From contig JBHJIR010000004.1 in assembly GCA_050043265.1 (NCBI GenBank), forward strand, positions 69,657-133,656: a stretch of DNA of 64,000 bases, read 5' to 3'. Below the pieces are notes generated by a model. The model saw nothing but the letters and a program-made list of their open reading frames with translations. It was not told the origin of the DNA and made no database searches. The DNA is from Pelagibius sp050043265 (lineage in GTDB: Bacteria; Pseudomonadota; Alphaproteobacteria; Kiloniellales; Kiloniellaceae). This document shows positions 9,786 to 17,198 of the stretch, in pieces. A program made the translations under genes and the position numbers. Every line of letters starts with the position of its first letter. Positions within the stretch are counted from its first letter, which is position 1.

Positions 9786-10035
9786 GCAGGACGTTCTTGT
9801 CTTCAACAGCACTGAAAAAAGCACGGATGAAAATACTAAAAACAGGATTCGTCTTCCCGACCATTAGACTAGAGCACAGTAGTAGGCTCTCCTTAAACGA
9901 TTCTTTACGCTGTTTCCCTTATTTATAAGGAATCGAGATCGTTTGTAGTTGTTTTGATTATTTGTGTACTACATTTTATTTGCAAGGCCGACGGGAATGC
10001 TCATCCCGACCGGCCTGAACCGACGGAGATCCAGA
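9786..10035. other. AT-rich divergent intergenic region
   Basis: AT-rich against its surroundings, as expected for back-to-back promoters of the kinase and binding-protein genes. It contains a short inverted repeat TTCCCTTAT / ATAAGGAA near 9916-9934 that could be an operator or a weak hairpin. No small gene or RNA is recognisable. Confidence 0.45.
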
Positions 10036-10842
10036 ATGCGCCGGATCACACAGAAATTCGGGCGAGGCGTCTCCCGGGGCGTCTCCCGGGGCGTCTCCCG
10101 GGGCCTCTCCCGGGGCAGCGCCCGCCGCCTTGGGGCCGCCGCCATCGCCCTGCCTCTCCTGCTCGGCCTGCCCGCGCCGTCGGGCGCCGCTGAGGAAACC
10201 CTTCACCTGACCACCGAGCAGTACGCCCCCTTCAACTTCGATCAGAACGGCGTGGTCATCGGACTCGGCGCCGACCAGGTGCGCGAGATCATGCGGCGCA
10301 GCGGCATCGCCTTCGACATGGAACTGCTGCCGTGGTCGCGGGCCATCGGGCTGGCGCGCGAAAGGCCGATGACCTGCGTCTTCACCACGGCGCACACCGT
10401 CGACCGCGACAACAATTTCAAATGGATCGAACCGCTGCTGGTCGAGCGCACCCTGCTGATCCGTGCCACCGGTTCCGGCGTCGAACCGGCCGACCTGGCC
10501 GACGCGACAGCCTACCGCACCGGCACCCAGACGGGCGATTATACGGTCGAGCTGCTGCGCAACGCCGGCTTCACCCAGATCGATCTGGCGCGCGACCTCG
10601 ATCTCACCCTGAAGAAGCTGCTGAGCGGCCGCGTCGACCTGATGGCCGTGTCCGAATCCTTCGTCCACCGGCTGCAGGCTGAGAACGTCCCCATCCAGGA
10701 GGTCGCCGTGCTGTTCGAACAGGTCTTCTCCATCGCCTGCTCGCCGGCCACACCCGACGGCATCGTCGACCGCCTGCAAAAGGCACTGACCGCGATGATC
10801 GCCGACGGCACCCAGGCTGAAATCCTCGCCCGCTACCGCTGA
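10036..10842 (+). CDS. Family-3 extracellular solute-binding protein
   Basis: A 268-residue periplasmic protein resembling the amino-acid-type binding proteins of family 3: mature start EETLHLTTEQYAPFNF, GLGADQVREIMRRSG, ELLPWSRAI and a late LARYR. ATG 10036 is chosen because GGAG sits 8 bp upstream; an upstream ATG at 9964 has no such signal. The signal peptide is preceded by a basic repetitive stretch (VSRG repeats, 12-bp units). No permease or ATPase is nearby, so it may be an orphan binding protein or a sensory partner of the divergent kinase. Confidence 0.8.
   Translation: MRRITQKFGRGVSRGVSRGVSRGLSRGSARRLGAAAIALPLLLGLPAPSGAAEETLHLTTEQYAPFNFDQNGVVIGLGADQVREIMRRSGIAFDMELLPWSRAIGLARERPMTCVFTTAHTVDRDNNFKWIEPLLVERTLLIRATGSGVEPADLADATAYRTGTQTGDYTVELLRNAGFTQIDLARDLDLTLKKLLSGRVDLMAVSESFVHRLQAENVPIQEVAVLFEQVFSIACSPATPDGIVDRLQKALTAMIADGTQAEILARYR
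10068..10115 (+). repeat. 12-bp tandem repeat in the signal-peptide region
   Basis: Four near-identical copies of GGCGTCTCCCGG, the last with one change (GGCCTCTCCCGG), run in frame and encode GVSR/GLSR repeats just before the hydrophobic core of the signal peptide. Copy number could vary without breaking the frame. Confidence 0.9.
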
Positions 10843-10854
10843 TCCCGAAAACAA

Positions 10855-10887
10855 GACGGCCCCGCCGGACCAACCGGCAGGGCCGTC
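10855..10887. terminator. Bidirectional hairpin between convergent genes
   Basis: Arms GACGGCCC(C)GCCGG and CCGGC(A)GGGCCGTC flank a five-base loop. On the minus strand the stem is followed by TTGTTTTC, so it best terminates the YeeE/YedE operon. It also lies 12 bp past the stop of the plus-strand binding-protein gene and may serve both. Confidence 0.75.
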
Positions 10888-10905
10888 GAAAGCCTGCCCC
10901 CGGGA

Positions 10906-10950
10906 AAGCTTGCCAGGGGCAAGTTTACGAGGGGGAAGCTTACGAGGGGA
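10906..10950 (-). repeat. 15-bp tandem repeat carrying the stop codon
   Basis: Three 15-bp units in a row: AAGCTTGCCAGGGGC, then AAGTTTACGAGGGGG, then AAGCTTACGAGGGGA. The last unit contains the TAA stop of the YedE-half gene (10940-10942 read in reverse), and the middle unit repeats that stop in phase 15 bp later (10925-10927). The gene end has been duplicated without changing the product. Confidence 0.85.
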
Positions 10951-11548
10951 CGTGGCGGCCCTTGGCCGGCTGTATCGCCGGCCCCCCGCGCAGACTGTCA
11001 GGCAGCAGGAAGGCGACGGCGATGAACACCGCGCCCAGCACCAGACCGGCGATCTCGCCAGATAGGCCGGGCAGCAGCGCCGGATAGCCGGCGCCGGCGA
11101 TGGCCCCCACAGTAGCCTTGCCGCCAAAAATGGAATCCAGCACGCCGGTCGTCTCGACCCAGGCGTAGGTCGCCATGTAGGCCGCGGCCCCCAGCAGCCC
11201 GCCGAGCACGAAGACAACGCCGTCCTTGCGCCCGGTCGCCGCGGCGGCCAGGCCGGTGCCCGGGCAGTAACCGGCGGCGGCGAAGCCGAGGCCGAGCAGA
11301 ATGCCGCCCAGGAAGACGCCGAGATAAGCGGTCTTCACGCTGAGGTGGCCCGGGTCGATGACACCGGCCAGCAGGCCGGCGAACATCAGCAGAGACGACA
11401 CGCCGATGGCCAGCAGGATGGTCTTCATCAGGTGCAGGTTGCCAAGCCGCAGCATGCCGATGATGTAGTTGGGGTTGGTGGCGCCGACACGGTCCAGCAC
11501 GAAGCCGAAGGCGCCGCCGATGACGATGGCGAGGATGATCGAGGTCAT
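10940..11548 (-). CDS. YeeE/YedE-type transporter, second half (DUF6691-like)
   Basis: A 202-residue membrane protein with about five spans. It carries the conserved Cys motif of the YeeE/YedE sulfur transporters (AAAGYCPGTGLAAAATG) and the family GVFLGGILLGLGF stretch. In many proteobacteria this family is split into two genes, and here the other half lies 3 bp upstream (11552-12112). The family is associated with uptake of thiosulfate or related sulfur species. The SqrR/BigR-like palindrome upstream of the pair supports a role in sulfide or persulfide handling. Confidence 0.85.
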   Translation of the reverse strand: MTSIILAIVIGGAFGFVLDRVGATNPNYIIGMLRLGNLHLMKTILLAIGVSSLLMFAGLLAGVIDPGHLSVKTAYLGVFLGGILLGLGFAAAGYCPGTGLAAAATGRKDGVVFVLGGLLGAAAYMATYAWVETTGVLDSIFGGKATVGAIAGAGYPALLPGLSGEIAGLVLGAVFIAVAFLLPDSLRGGPAIQPAKGRHVPS

Positions 11549-11551
11549 GGT

Positions 11552-12112
11552 TCAGCCCTCTCTGCGGAACATAAGCAGCGCCAGCGGAATGCCGGCGAGG
11601 AAAACACCGGCGGCGAAGATGTAGCCGCTGGCCGCCGTCTGCATCATGCCGCTCATCATGTGGCCGCTGGTGCAACCGCCAGCCAGGCGCGCCCCATACA
11701 GCACGACGAAGCCGGCAACGAAGGCCGCGAGGTAGCGCTTGCCCGGCGAGTCGCCGAAGTTGGCGCGCCACACCGGTGGCATGGCCCGCTCGCTACGCAC
11801 CACGCCGCCGCGCAGCAGGGCGGAGACTGCCGCGCCCACGATCATCGCGACGACGAAGACGAAGCTGTAGTTCAGCGGATTGGCGACTTCCTTGGCATAA
11901 GCGCCGCCGCTCTTGTTCAGGTAGGCGTTGGGGCTGGCATAGCCGCTTTTGGCATCGAGCGATTCGACCACCACCGTGGGGCTGACCGCATCCCACAGGA
12001 TGCCGTCGAAGATGACGAACTGGGTCGACACGCCGATGGGCTTCACCAGCACCACGGCGGCGAGAAACACGAGGCCGAGGGCCAGGCCTCCGAGGCGCCA
12101 GGGCAGAATCAT
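11552..12112 (-). CDS. YeeE/YedE-type transporter, first half
   Basis: A 186-residue membrane protein with four to five spans and the conserved Cys motif YGARLAGGCTSGHMMSG. It starts at ATG 12112, preceded by a strong GAGGAGG on the minus strand. It lies immediately upstream of the second half, so the two are co-transcribed and probably form one transporter. A periplasmic-looking region of about 70 residues follows the first span (residues ~35-85). Transport of thiosulfate or another sulfur anion is inferred from the family, not readable from sequence. Confidence 0.85.
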   Translation of the reverse strand: MILPWRLGGLALGLVFLAAVVLVKPIGVSTQFVIFDGILWDAVSPTVVVESLDAKSGYASPNAYLNKSGGAYAKEVANPLNYSFVFVVAMIVGAAVSALLRGGVVRSERAMPPVWRANFGDSPGKRYLAAFVAGFVVLYGARLAGGCTSGHMMSGMMQTAASGYIFAAGVFLAGIPLALLMFRREG

Positions 12113-12146
12113 GGGAAAACCTCCTCTTCAGGGTCGAGGGAGGTTA

Positions 12147-12170
12147 ATATATTCATATACGTGAATATAT
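12147..12170. promoter_or_regulatory. SqrR/BigR-like operator palindrome
   Basis: Perfect 9-bp inverted repeat, ATATATTCA / TGAATATAT with spacer TATACG, 35 bp upstream of the YeeE/YedE start. It contains ATTC-N8-GAAT, the core reported for SqrR, the persulfide-responsive ArsR-family repressor of Rhodobacter. The sequence is directly visible; the regulator is inferred. Confidence 0.65.
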
Positions 12171-12207
12171 GATCTGGATCAAAAGGGCGCCCAGCCGTGG
12201 CGCCGCC

Positions 12208-12256
12208 GGAAAAAGCCCCGCTGGAAATAGCCCCGGCGGCAAGGCCGCCGGGGCCG
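12208..12256 (-). terminator. Terminator with imperfect 15-bp repeats after the CbiM-like gene
   Basis: On the minus strand, CCCCGGCGGC pairs with GCCGCCGGGG and is followed by CTATTT and then a second GGGGC-TTTTT run. The plus strand reads as imperfect 15-bp units (GGAAAAAGCCCCGCT, then GGAAATAGCCCCGGC), so the T-tract region itself looks duplicated. It lies just past the stop of the permease gene. Confidence 0.7.
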
Positions 12257-12261
12257 GTCCG

Positions 12262-12948
12262 TCACGTCGCAGCGTGATGCAGGCGCTTGTAAAGCATCGG
12301 GTTGTTCTTGCCGTAGCGCGCCAGGCCCTTGGCGGCGGCCAGGGCGGCGAGATCGGCGAGCGGCTCCAGGATGATGACGGTCATGTAGGCACCGCCGAAA
12401 GAAGCAACCGAGGCCAGGTTCCCGGCGCCGAAGCCTTGCCCGTAGAACGCCCAGAAAGCGACCCAGGCGACGATGCCGCCCTGGTAGGCGGTAGAGAGCG
12501 TCAGCGCCTGCAGGTATTTGACCTCCACATAGGGCGTGTCAGACGGAATGATTCGCTTTGCCAGAAGACTCACGGCCCACAGCGGCACGATCAGCGTGGT
12601 GACGTTGATACCGTACTGCGGCAGGTCAAAGGGAGCGAAGAAGACACCCTGAAGCAGCAGGCCGGCCGCCAGGCCGATCGCCGCCGGTCCAGCGCCGAAG
12701 ATCAGGTAGAGCGTCGATCCGAGAATCAAATGGACTTCCGAGACGCCGACGGGATAGTGCGGCAACACCTCGAAGAATGAGAAGACCAGCAGGGTCGTGA
12801 CGACGCTGCGCATCGCCAGGGCGCTAATGCCGCCGTCGCGGCGAACCGTGTCGCGGGCCATTTTGGCGGTCAACCCGAAGGAAGCCGCCGCCGTCGCGTA
12901 GCTGAGGACGATCTTGGCACCGTCGACGATGCCGGGTTCGATATGCAT
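12262..12948 (-). CDS. CbiM-like energy-coupling-factor transporter permease
   Basis: A 228-residue membrane protein with six to seven spans. It begins with the hallmark MHIEPGIV, whose N-terminal His region binds metal in CbiM/NikM proteins, and contains PVGVSEVHLILGSTLYLIFG. These substrate-specific components take up cobalt or nickel. No CbiN, CbiQ or CbiO gene is adjacent, so the coupling module must be elsewhere or the protein works alone. A cobalamin riboswitch directly upstream points to cobalt. The start has a GGAGA-type ribosome-binding site. Confidence 0.85.
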   Translation of the reverse strand: MHIEPGIVDGAKIVLSYATAAASFGLTAKMARDTVRRDGGISALAMRSVVTTLLVFSFFEVLPHYPVGVSEVHLILGSTLYLIFGAGPAAIGLAAGLLLQGVFFAPFDLPQYGINVTTLIVPLWAVSLLAKRIIPSDTPYVEVKYLQALTLSTAYQGGIVAWVAFWAFYGQGFGAGNLASVASFGGAYMTVIILEPLADLAALAAAKGLARYGKNNPMLYKRLHHAAT

Positions 12949-13017
12949 GTGTATCTCCTTTCCGCACCCACCGTGCGGGAAAGCTTAAGAATGGCGCCGT
13001 GAGGCGCCGGCTAGCGA

Positions 13018-13172
13018 TGGCAGGTCTCCTGGCTCACAGCTTGTCGCGGCACCCGACCTTCCCAGCCAAGCCGGCCAGTGGTATCGCGGGTGTCGCGCGC
13101 CGCTCACAGTTGCGGGGGCAGCCACGGCTTAGGCCCCGATTGGGTCGTCCGCACCGTGTTCCCTATTAATCC
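13018..13172 (-). ncRNA. Cobalamin riboswitch
   Basis: Read on the minus strand, the conserved cobalamin aptamer elements appear in order: AATAGGGAACAC and GGTGCGG at the 5' end, CTGCCCCCGCAACTGTGAG, CCACTGG, CTGGGAAGG, and the 3' GAGCCAGGAGACCTGCC. The element ends about 70 bp before the CbiM-like start, so B12 should repress expression of that metal permease. Confidence 0.93.
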
Positions 13173-13259
13173 CCTGGATTTCATCCGTCGGGGAACCATC
13201 ACCTAAAAACCTATGAGAAGACGCCGCGGGCGGCAAGCAGCGTGTCGGCGCAAGGTGTC

Positions 13260-14027
13260 CTAATCCCGGTAGGACGGGTCCTTGGCGTCCAGCGTGCTTT
13301 TCAGATAGTCGAAGTGAGCCGGCGCCATGCCGTCGTCGGCGCGCCAGCCCTCGGCGGTCTTGCGCGCCAGCTCGTCGCTCATGACGTTGAGCGGCTGTCC
13401 GCTGGCATAGGCCAGCATCAGGGTCTGGGCCGCACGCTCGAAGAAATAGAGATCCTCGAAAGCCGCGGCGACGCTGTCCGCCGCAACGGTGACGCCGTGG
13501 TTGCCCATCAGCAACACGGAATGACCGTCCAGCAGTGCGGCCAGCCGCTGACCCTCCGCCGCCTCGTCGGCAATGCCGGCAAATCCCAGGTCGACGGCGA
13601 CGCGGCCATGGAAGCGCGCCGTGTTCTGGTCGATCGGCTTCATCGCCGGGTCCTTCAGGCCGGCCAGCGCGGTCGCGTAGGGCGGATGGCCGTGCAGCAG
13701 CACGCGGGCGCCCGGATGGGCGCGGTGGATGGCACCGTGAATGCACCAGGCCGAGGCGTCCGGCGGGTTCGGCCGCGTCATGGTTTCGGTGTCGTCGGCG
13801 TCGAGCAGCAGCAGGTCGCTGGCCCGCACCGCGCCGAAGTGTTTCCAGCGCGGGTTCATCAGGAAGCGCTTGCCGTCGGCCGAGACGGCGGCACTGAAGT
13901 GGTTGCCGACCGACTCGTGCCAGCCGAATTCCACGGCAAGACGGAAGGCCGCCGCCAGGTCGACGCGCAGCGCCGTCTCGCTGTTATGGTCGGCCGCCGC
14001 GATAGGGGTGGTGCCGTCGGCGCTCAC
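13260..14027 (-). CDS. Class II aldolase/adducin-family protein
   Basis: A 255-residue cytosolic protein with the class II aldolase fold. Metal-binding His motifs are visible (HGAIHRAHPGARVLLHGHPPYA and a later GNHGVTVA). Members include fuculose-phosphate and rhamnulose-phosphate aldolases, but also decarboxylases and proteins of unknown activity, so the substrate is not assigned. It lies 12 bp downstream of the dioxygenase gene on the same strand and is almost certainly co-transcribed with it. A short upstream reading-frame extension is possible but has no better start. Confidence 0.85.
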   Translation of the reverse strand: MSADGTTPIAAADHNSETALRVDLAAAFRLAVEFGWHESVGNHFSAAVSADGKRFLMNPRWKHFGAVRASDLLLLDADDTETMTRPNPPDASAWCIHGAIHRAHPGARVLLHGHPPYATALAGLKDPAMKPIDQNTARFHGRVAVDLGFAGIADEAAEGQRLAALLDGHSVLLMGNHGVTVAADSVAAAFEDLYFFERAAQTLMLAYASGQPLNVMSDELARKTAEGWRADDGMAPAHFDYLKSTLDAKDPSYRD

Positions 14028-14039
14028 GTGAACTTCTCC

Positions 14040-15170
14040 CTACTTGAAACGTCCGGCCAATACCGAGGCACGGTACGTGCTGCGCAATTCACCGCGCTCG
14101 ACGTAGGTGCCGCGCAGATAGCGCTCGCCGCTGTCGGCTGTGTAAGCGGCGCGGCCATGCACCACGCGGTGGTTATCGAAGACGACGCATTCACCGGCGT
14201 TCAGGCGATAGCGCACCAGATACTTGGGCGACTGCAGCAGACGCCCGAAGCGGCAGAAGGCGGGATAGTAGTCGTCGAGAAACTTCTGCGGCAGATCGAA
14301 AACGTCGGCCAGGTGCTGGCTGATGGTAACGCCGGAGATCTCGCCGTGGTCGTCCAGCTCGATGACACGCTGACGCGCGCGGATGTCGTAGCCCTCGTGC
14401 TCCCAGTAGAAGGGAATCTCGGTCTCCGCCAGCAGCATGAAGTCCGTCGGATGGGTGCGGCGGAAATCGGTCGCCGCGGCGGCACCGTCCAGGATGAGGT
14501 TGTCGCCACCGGTCACCGAGTTGGCGCGGCAATGCAGGAACTGCACACCCGGCGCCAGTTCTTCCGCCGGCACGTCGGTGTGCAACTCCAGTGCCTTGGC
14601 GGTGTAGGCCAGATTGATCGGATCGACATGGACGCGGACGTCGAAGTAGTCGCCGAAGAAGGTCGGCCGCACCTGGCCCAGCAGGCGTGCGGTCTCGGTG
14701 AGCCCGGCGTCGCTGTCAGGCATGTCGGTGACGATGGCCACGCCCTCCACCAGCAGGGCTTCCGCCCAGCGGCCGACCAGCGTCCGGTCGCGGACCAGCG
14801 CGGGCTGCGAGAAGCGGGCGATCTGCGGGTAATGGTCGGCGTACCACAGACGCCGCGGCAGGTCCGCCGGGTCGAAGCGCCGCTGCCCGCCGGCATAAGG
14901 CGCCAGCCAGTCGAGGCCGTGGCGGGTCCGGTGGCCGCTGCCCTGCCAGACGATCTCCAAGGCACCCTCGGCAATGCGGGCACTGGCCGGCTGCGGCGCG
15001 CCCTCGTCGTGGAAGATGTCGTAGACCCGCTCGCGCGTCTCGCGGTCGAAGGAGGTCGGACAGTTGTCGCGCAGCCAGTAGTAATTGAAATAGCCCAGCG
15101 AGCCATCGCTCAGCGGCACCTCAAGCCCCTTCGGACCGAGGATGATGCCACCCGTCCTGCTTCCGTCCAT
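14040..15170 (-). CDS. Gamma-butyrobetaine-hydroxylase-like dioxygenase (TauD/TfdA family)
   Basis: A 376-residue Fe(II)/2-oxoglutarate-dependent dioxygenase. An N-terminal domain of the DUF971/GBBH-N type (residues ~10-100, with YFNYYWLRDNCPTSFD) precedes the TauD core. The iron-binding triad is visible as His197-x-Asp199 (HTD) and His338 (HGR), and the 2-oxoglutarate Arg lies in the RYLRGTYVERGELRS region. The architecture matches gamma-butyrobetaine hydroxylases, but close relatives act on other substrates. It is the first gene of a two-gene operon with a class II aldolase and is divergent from a LysR regulator. Confidence 0.88.
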   Translation of the reverse strand: MDGSRTGGIILGPKGLEVPLSDGSLGYFNYYWLRDNCPTSFDRETRERVYDIFHDEGAPQPASARIAEGALEIVWQGSGHRTRHGLDWLAPYAGGQRRFDPADLPRRLWYADHYPQIARFSQPALVRDRTLVGRWAEALLVEGVAIVTDMPDSDAGLTETARLLGQVRPTFFGDYFDVRVHVDPINLAYTAKALELHTDVPAEELAPGVQFLHCRANSVTGGDNLILDGAAAATDFRRTHPTDFMLLAETEIPFYWEHEGYDIRARQRVIELDDHGEISGVTISQHLADVFDLPQKFLDDYYPAFCRFGRLLQSPKYLVRYRLNAGECVVFDNHRVVHGRAAYTADSGERYLRGTYVERGELRSTYRASVLAGRFK

Positions 15171-15263
15171 GAGGTCCCGGCTCCTACCCGATCAGATGCC
15201 CCCGGCGATCCAACATAAGGTAACGTCACCATCACCCTTCAAGAAAGGTTGGTAAATTGGAAC

Positions 15264-15288
15264 ATAATATAAGAGTATCTTATATTAT
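15264..15288. promoter_or_regulatory. Perfect palindrome at the LysR start
   Basis: Arms ATAATATAAGA and TCTTATATTAT (11 bp each, perfect) around centre GTA. It sits between the dioxygenase and LysR starts and overlaps the first two bases of the ATG at 15287. It has the T-N11-A geometry of LysR operators and is AT-rich in a GC-rich setting, so autoregulation plus control of the divergent operon is likely. Confidence 0.75.
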
Positions 15289-16207
15289 GACCTCTCGACT
15301 CCCGCCACTGCGGCTGCTGACCGTGTTCGACGCCGTGCTGCGCCAGGGTGGGGTCCGACCGGCGGCCGCCACCCTCAACGTCTCCCAGCCCGCGGTCAGC
15401 CAGGCCTTGCGCCAGCTCGAGGATTTCCTCGGGGTCGCCCTGCTGGACCGCGGCACCCGCCCGGCCCGGCTGACCGAGGCCGGGCGCCTGCTGCATACGG
15501 CCACCGTCGAGGGGCTGGGGCGCATCGACGAGGCGGTGGCGGAAATCGGCCGCCTGACCTCGGAGGCCGAGGGCTCCGTCCGCATTGCCTGCTCGGTGGG
15601 CTTTGCCACCTACTGGCTGATGCCGCGCCTCGCCGCCTTCTACGAACGTCACCCGGAAATCGCCGTCCACGTAATGACCGCCTCCTCCGGCTCGCCCGAA
15701 CTGGCGGCCGGGGTCGACATCGCCCTGCGCTATGGCGACGGCCAGTGGCGCGACGGCGCGGTGACCCGGCTGTTCGCCGAGCGCATCGATCCGGTCGCCA
15801 GCCCGGCGCTGGCCGAGCGGCTGCGGGGCACGCCCGCTCCGCTGGAAGCGGCGCCGCTGATCCATGTCGAGGTGGAGGACGGGCGCTGGACCCCGTGGGA
15901 CGCCTACCTGCGCTTCCTAGGCTTGCCGCCGCGCGGCAGGGCCAAGGGCCTGCGCTTCACCAACTACGTGCAGGCAACCCAGGCGGCCCTCGGCGGCCAG
16001 GGCATTGTGCTGGGATGGCGCTCGATCACCGGCGACCTGGTGGCCGAAGGGCGCCTGCGGCCGGTCATCGACCGTCCCATGCTGCCGAGCGACAGCTACT
16101 ACATGGTGCGGTCGCCGCAGGCCGACGGTAAGGCCAGCGCCATCGTCAGCGACTGGCTGACGCAGGCCGCCGCCGTTCCGCCAGGGCCGCCAGGGCCGCC
16201 GGCATAG
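15287..16207 (+). CDS. LysR-family regulator (GcvA-like)
   Basis: A 306-residue regulator with N-terminal winged HTH (RLPPLRLLTVFDAVLRQGG, then TLNVSQPAVSQALRQLE) and a C-terminal effector domain. ATG 15287 gives the usual LysR N-terminus but overlaps a palindrome and lacks a Shine-Dalgarno; TTG 15257, preceded by AAAGG, would add ten residues and is a real alternative. The C-terminus ends in PPGPPGPPA encoded by 9-bp repeats. It is divergent from the dioxygenase-aldolase operon and is its likely regulator. Confidence 0.9.
   Translation: MTSRLPPLRLLTVFDAVLRQGGVRPAAATLNVSQPAVSQALRQLEDFLGVALLDRGTRPARLTEAGRLLHTATVEGLGRIDEAVAEIGRLTSEAEGSVRIACSVGFATYWLMPRLAAFYERHPEIAVHVMTASSGSPELAAGVDIALRYGDGQWRDGAVTRLFAERIDPVASPALAERLRGTPAPLEAAPLIHVEVEDGRWTPWDAYLRFLGLPPRGRAKGLRFTNYVQATQAALGGQGIVLGWRSITGDLVAEGRLRPVIDRPMLPSDSYYMVRSPQADGKASAIVSDWLTQAAAVPPGPPGPPA
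16178..16204 (+). repeat. 9-bp tandem repeat at the LysR C-terminus
   Basis: Two exact CCGCCAGGG units and a third degenerate unit encode PPG-PPG-PPA immediately before the TAG stop. It is one of several short tandem repeats at gene ends in this window. Confidence 0.85.
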
Positions 16208-16247
16208 GATAATGAGGCCTGCGGCCCGTCCCCTCAGGCCGGCGGCA

Positions 16248-16832
16248 TCACAGCTGCAGGTGATGCTTGCCGATCAGCTTCACAGTCGTGGCCTGCGGGC
16301 CCATCGCACTTTCACCTTCAACGGCGACATAGCGCACTTCCTGGCCCTGCTCCAGCTTGGCAAAATCGGCATCGACCAGGCTGTTCTGGTGGAAGTAGAT
16401 CTCGCGGCCGTCGGGGGTTTCGATGAAGCCGTAGCCCTCGTAAGGAAACAGGCGGGCGACCTTGCCGTGTGGCGGCACCGCGTGGGTCTTTACGCTCCCT
16501 GCTTTGCGGCGGGAATGATCCTCCAGGCGGCGGCGCGCCGCGCTGAAGGCATCGCGCAGTGCCACGTAGACGTCCTCATGAGCGTGGCGCTTGCCGGAAT
16601 TGCGATCGACCATGATCTGCTTGCCGGGCACGCCGACTTCGATGCTGACATGGAAAAGGTTGCCCTTGGCGTGCTGGCGGTTGACCGCCTCGATGGTCAC
16701 CCGGCAGGAGGAGATTCGCCCGTGAACCTGTACAAGCTTGGCGAGTATATCGTGGACAATTGCTACCACAGCGTCCGAGTGATCCAGATTGCGAAAAGTG
16801 ATTTCCAGGGGCATTTCCAGTGTCATTGGCAT
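16248..16832 (-). CDS. RaiA/HPF ribosome-associated domain fused to a cold-shock domain
   Basis: A 194-residue cytosolic protein. Residues ~1-100 resemble the RaiA/HPF ribosome-hibernation domain (LEITFRNLDHSDAV, and DVYVALRDAFSAARRRLEDH), and residues ~115-190 are a cold-shock-type OB fold (HGKVARLFPYEGYGFIETPDGREIYFHQNSL). Such fusions are known in proteobacteria. The role is probably ribosome or RNA binding under stress. The start ATG 16832 gives the standard domain edge. The gene stands alone, divergent from slyX. Confidence 0.87.
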   Translation of the reverse strand: MPMTLEMPLEITFRNLDHSDAVVAIVHDILAKLVQVHGRISSCRVTIEAVNRQHAKGNLFHVSIEVGVPGKQIMVDRNSGKRHAHEDVYVALRDAFSAARRRLEDHSRRKAGSVKTHAVPPHGKVARLFPYEGYGFIETPDGREIYFHQNSLVDADFAKLEQGQEVRYVAVEGESAMGPQATTVKLIGKHHLQL

Positions 16833-17009
16833 CCTCCACGATATGAAGTCTTACACGCGACGGAACTATCCTGTGTTTTTGATCTGGGGAGTGCAGTGGG
16901 ACGGATCAATCCATCTTGCGTACTATCCTCTGAGACCTCTGACAATGACACGGATCACCTGGAGAACACGGTTAATTTCCGCAAACCTAATCTGCGAAGG
17001 AGAAGCGCC

Positions 17010-17198
17010 ATGACTGTCAGCGGCGGCCGTACCCTCGACGACGTCGAGGCCCATATCGCCTACAACGAGAAAACGATCAGCGACCTCAGCGAAATGGTGG
17101 TGTCGCAGGGGCGCGAGATCGACAGGCTGAAGATAGAAATCGAGGGGCTTCGCCGGCAAATCCGGCAGATCGCTGAAGGCGAAGTCGACACGCTCTGA
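17010..17198 (+). CDS. slyX: SlyX family protein
   Basis: A 62-residue protein, nearly all predicted coiled coil, with the SlyX pattern AHIAYNEKTISDLSEMVVSQGREIDRLK. The biochemical role of SlyX is not established. ATG 17010 follows AGGAGAAG at good spacing, whereas longer in-frame extensions upstream have non-protein-like composition. It stands alone between the RaiA-type gene and the chemoreceptor gene. Confidence 0.82.
   Translation: MTVSGGRTLDDVEAHIAYNEKTISDLSEMVVSQGREIDRLKIEIEGLRRQIRQIAEGEVDTL

Noticed and set aside
10068..10115. Possible CRISPR-like array
   Set aside because: Units are 12 bp, contiguous without spacers and in frame inside a coding sequence.
13242..15218. A 658-codon plus-strand frame across the aldolase and dioxygenase genes
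   Set aside because: It spans two real minus-strand genes and a junction between them, with shadow-like composition and no recognisable domain.
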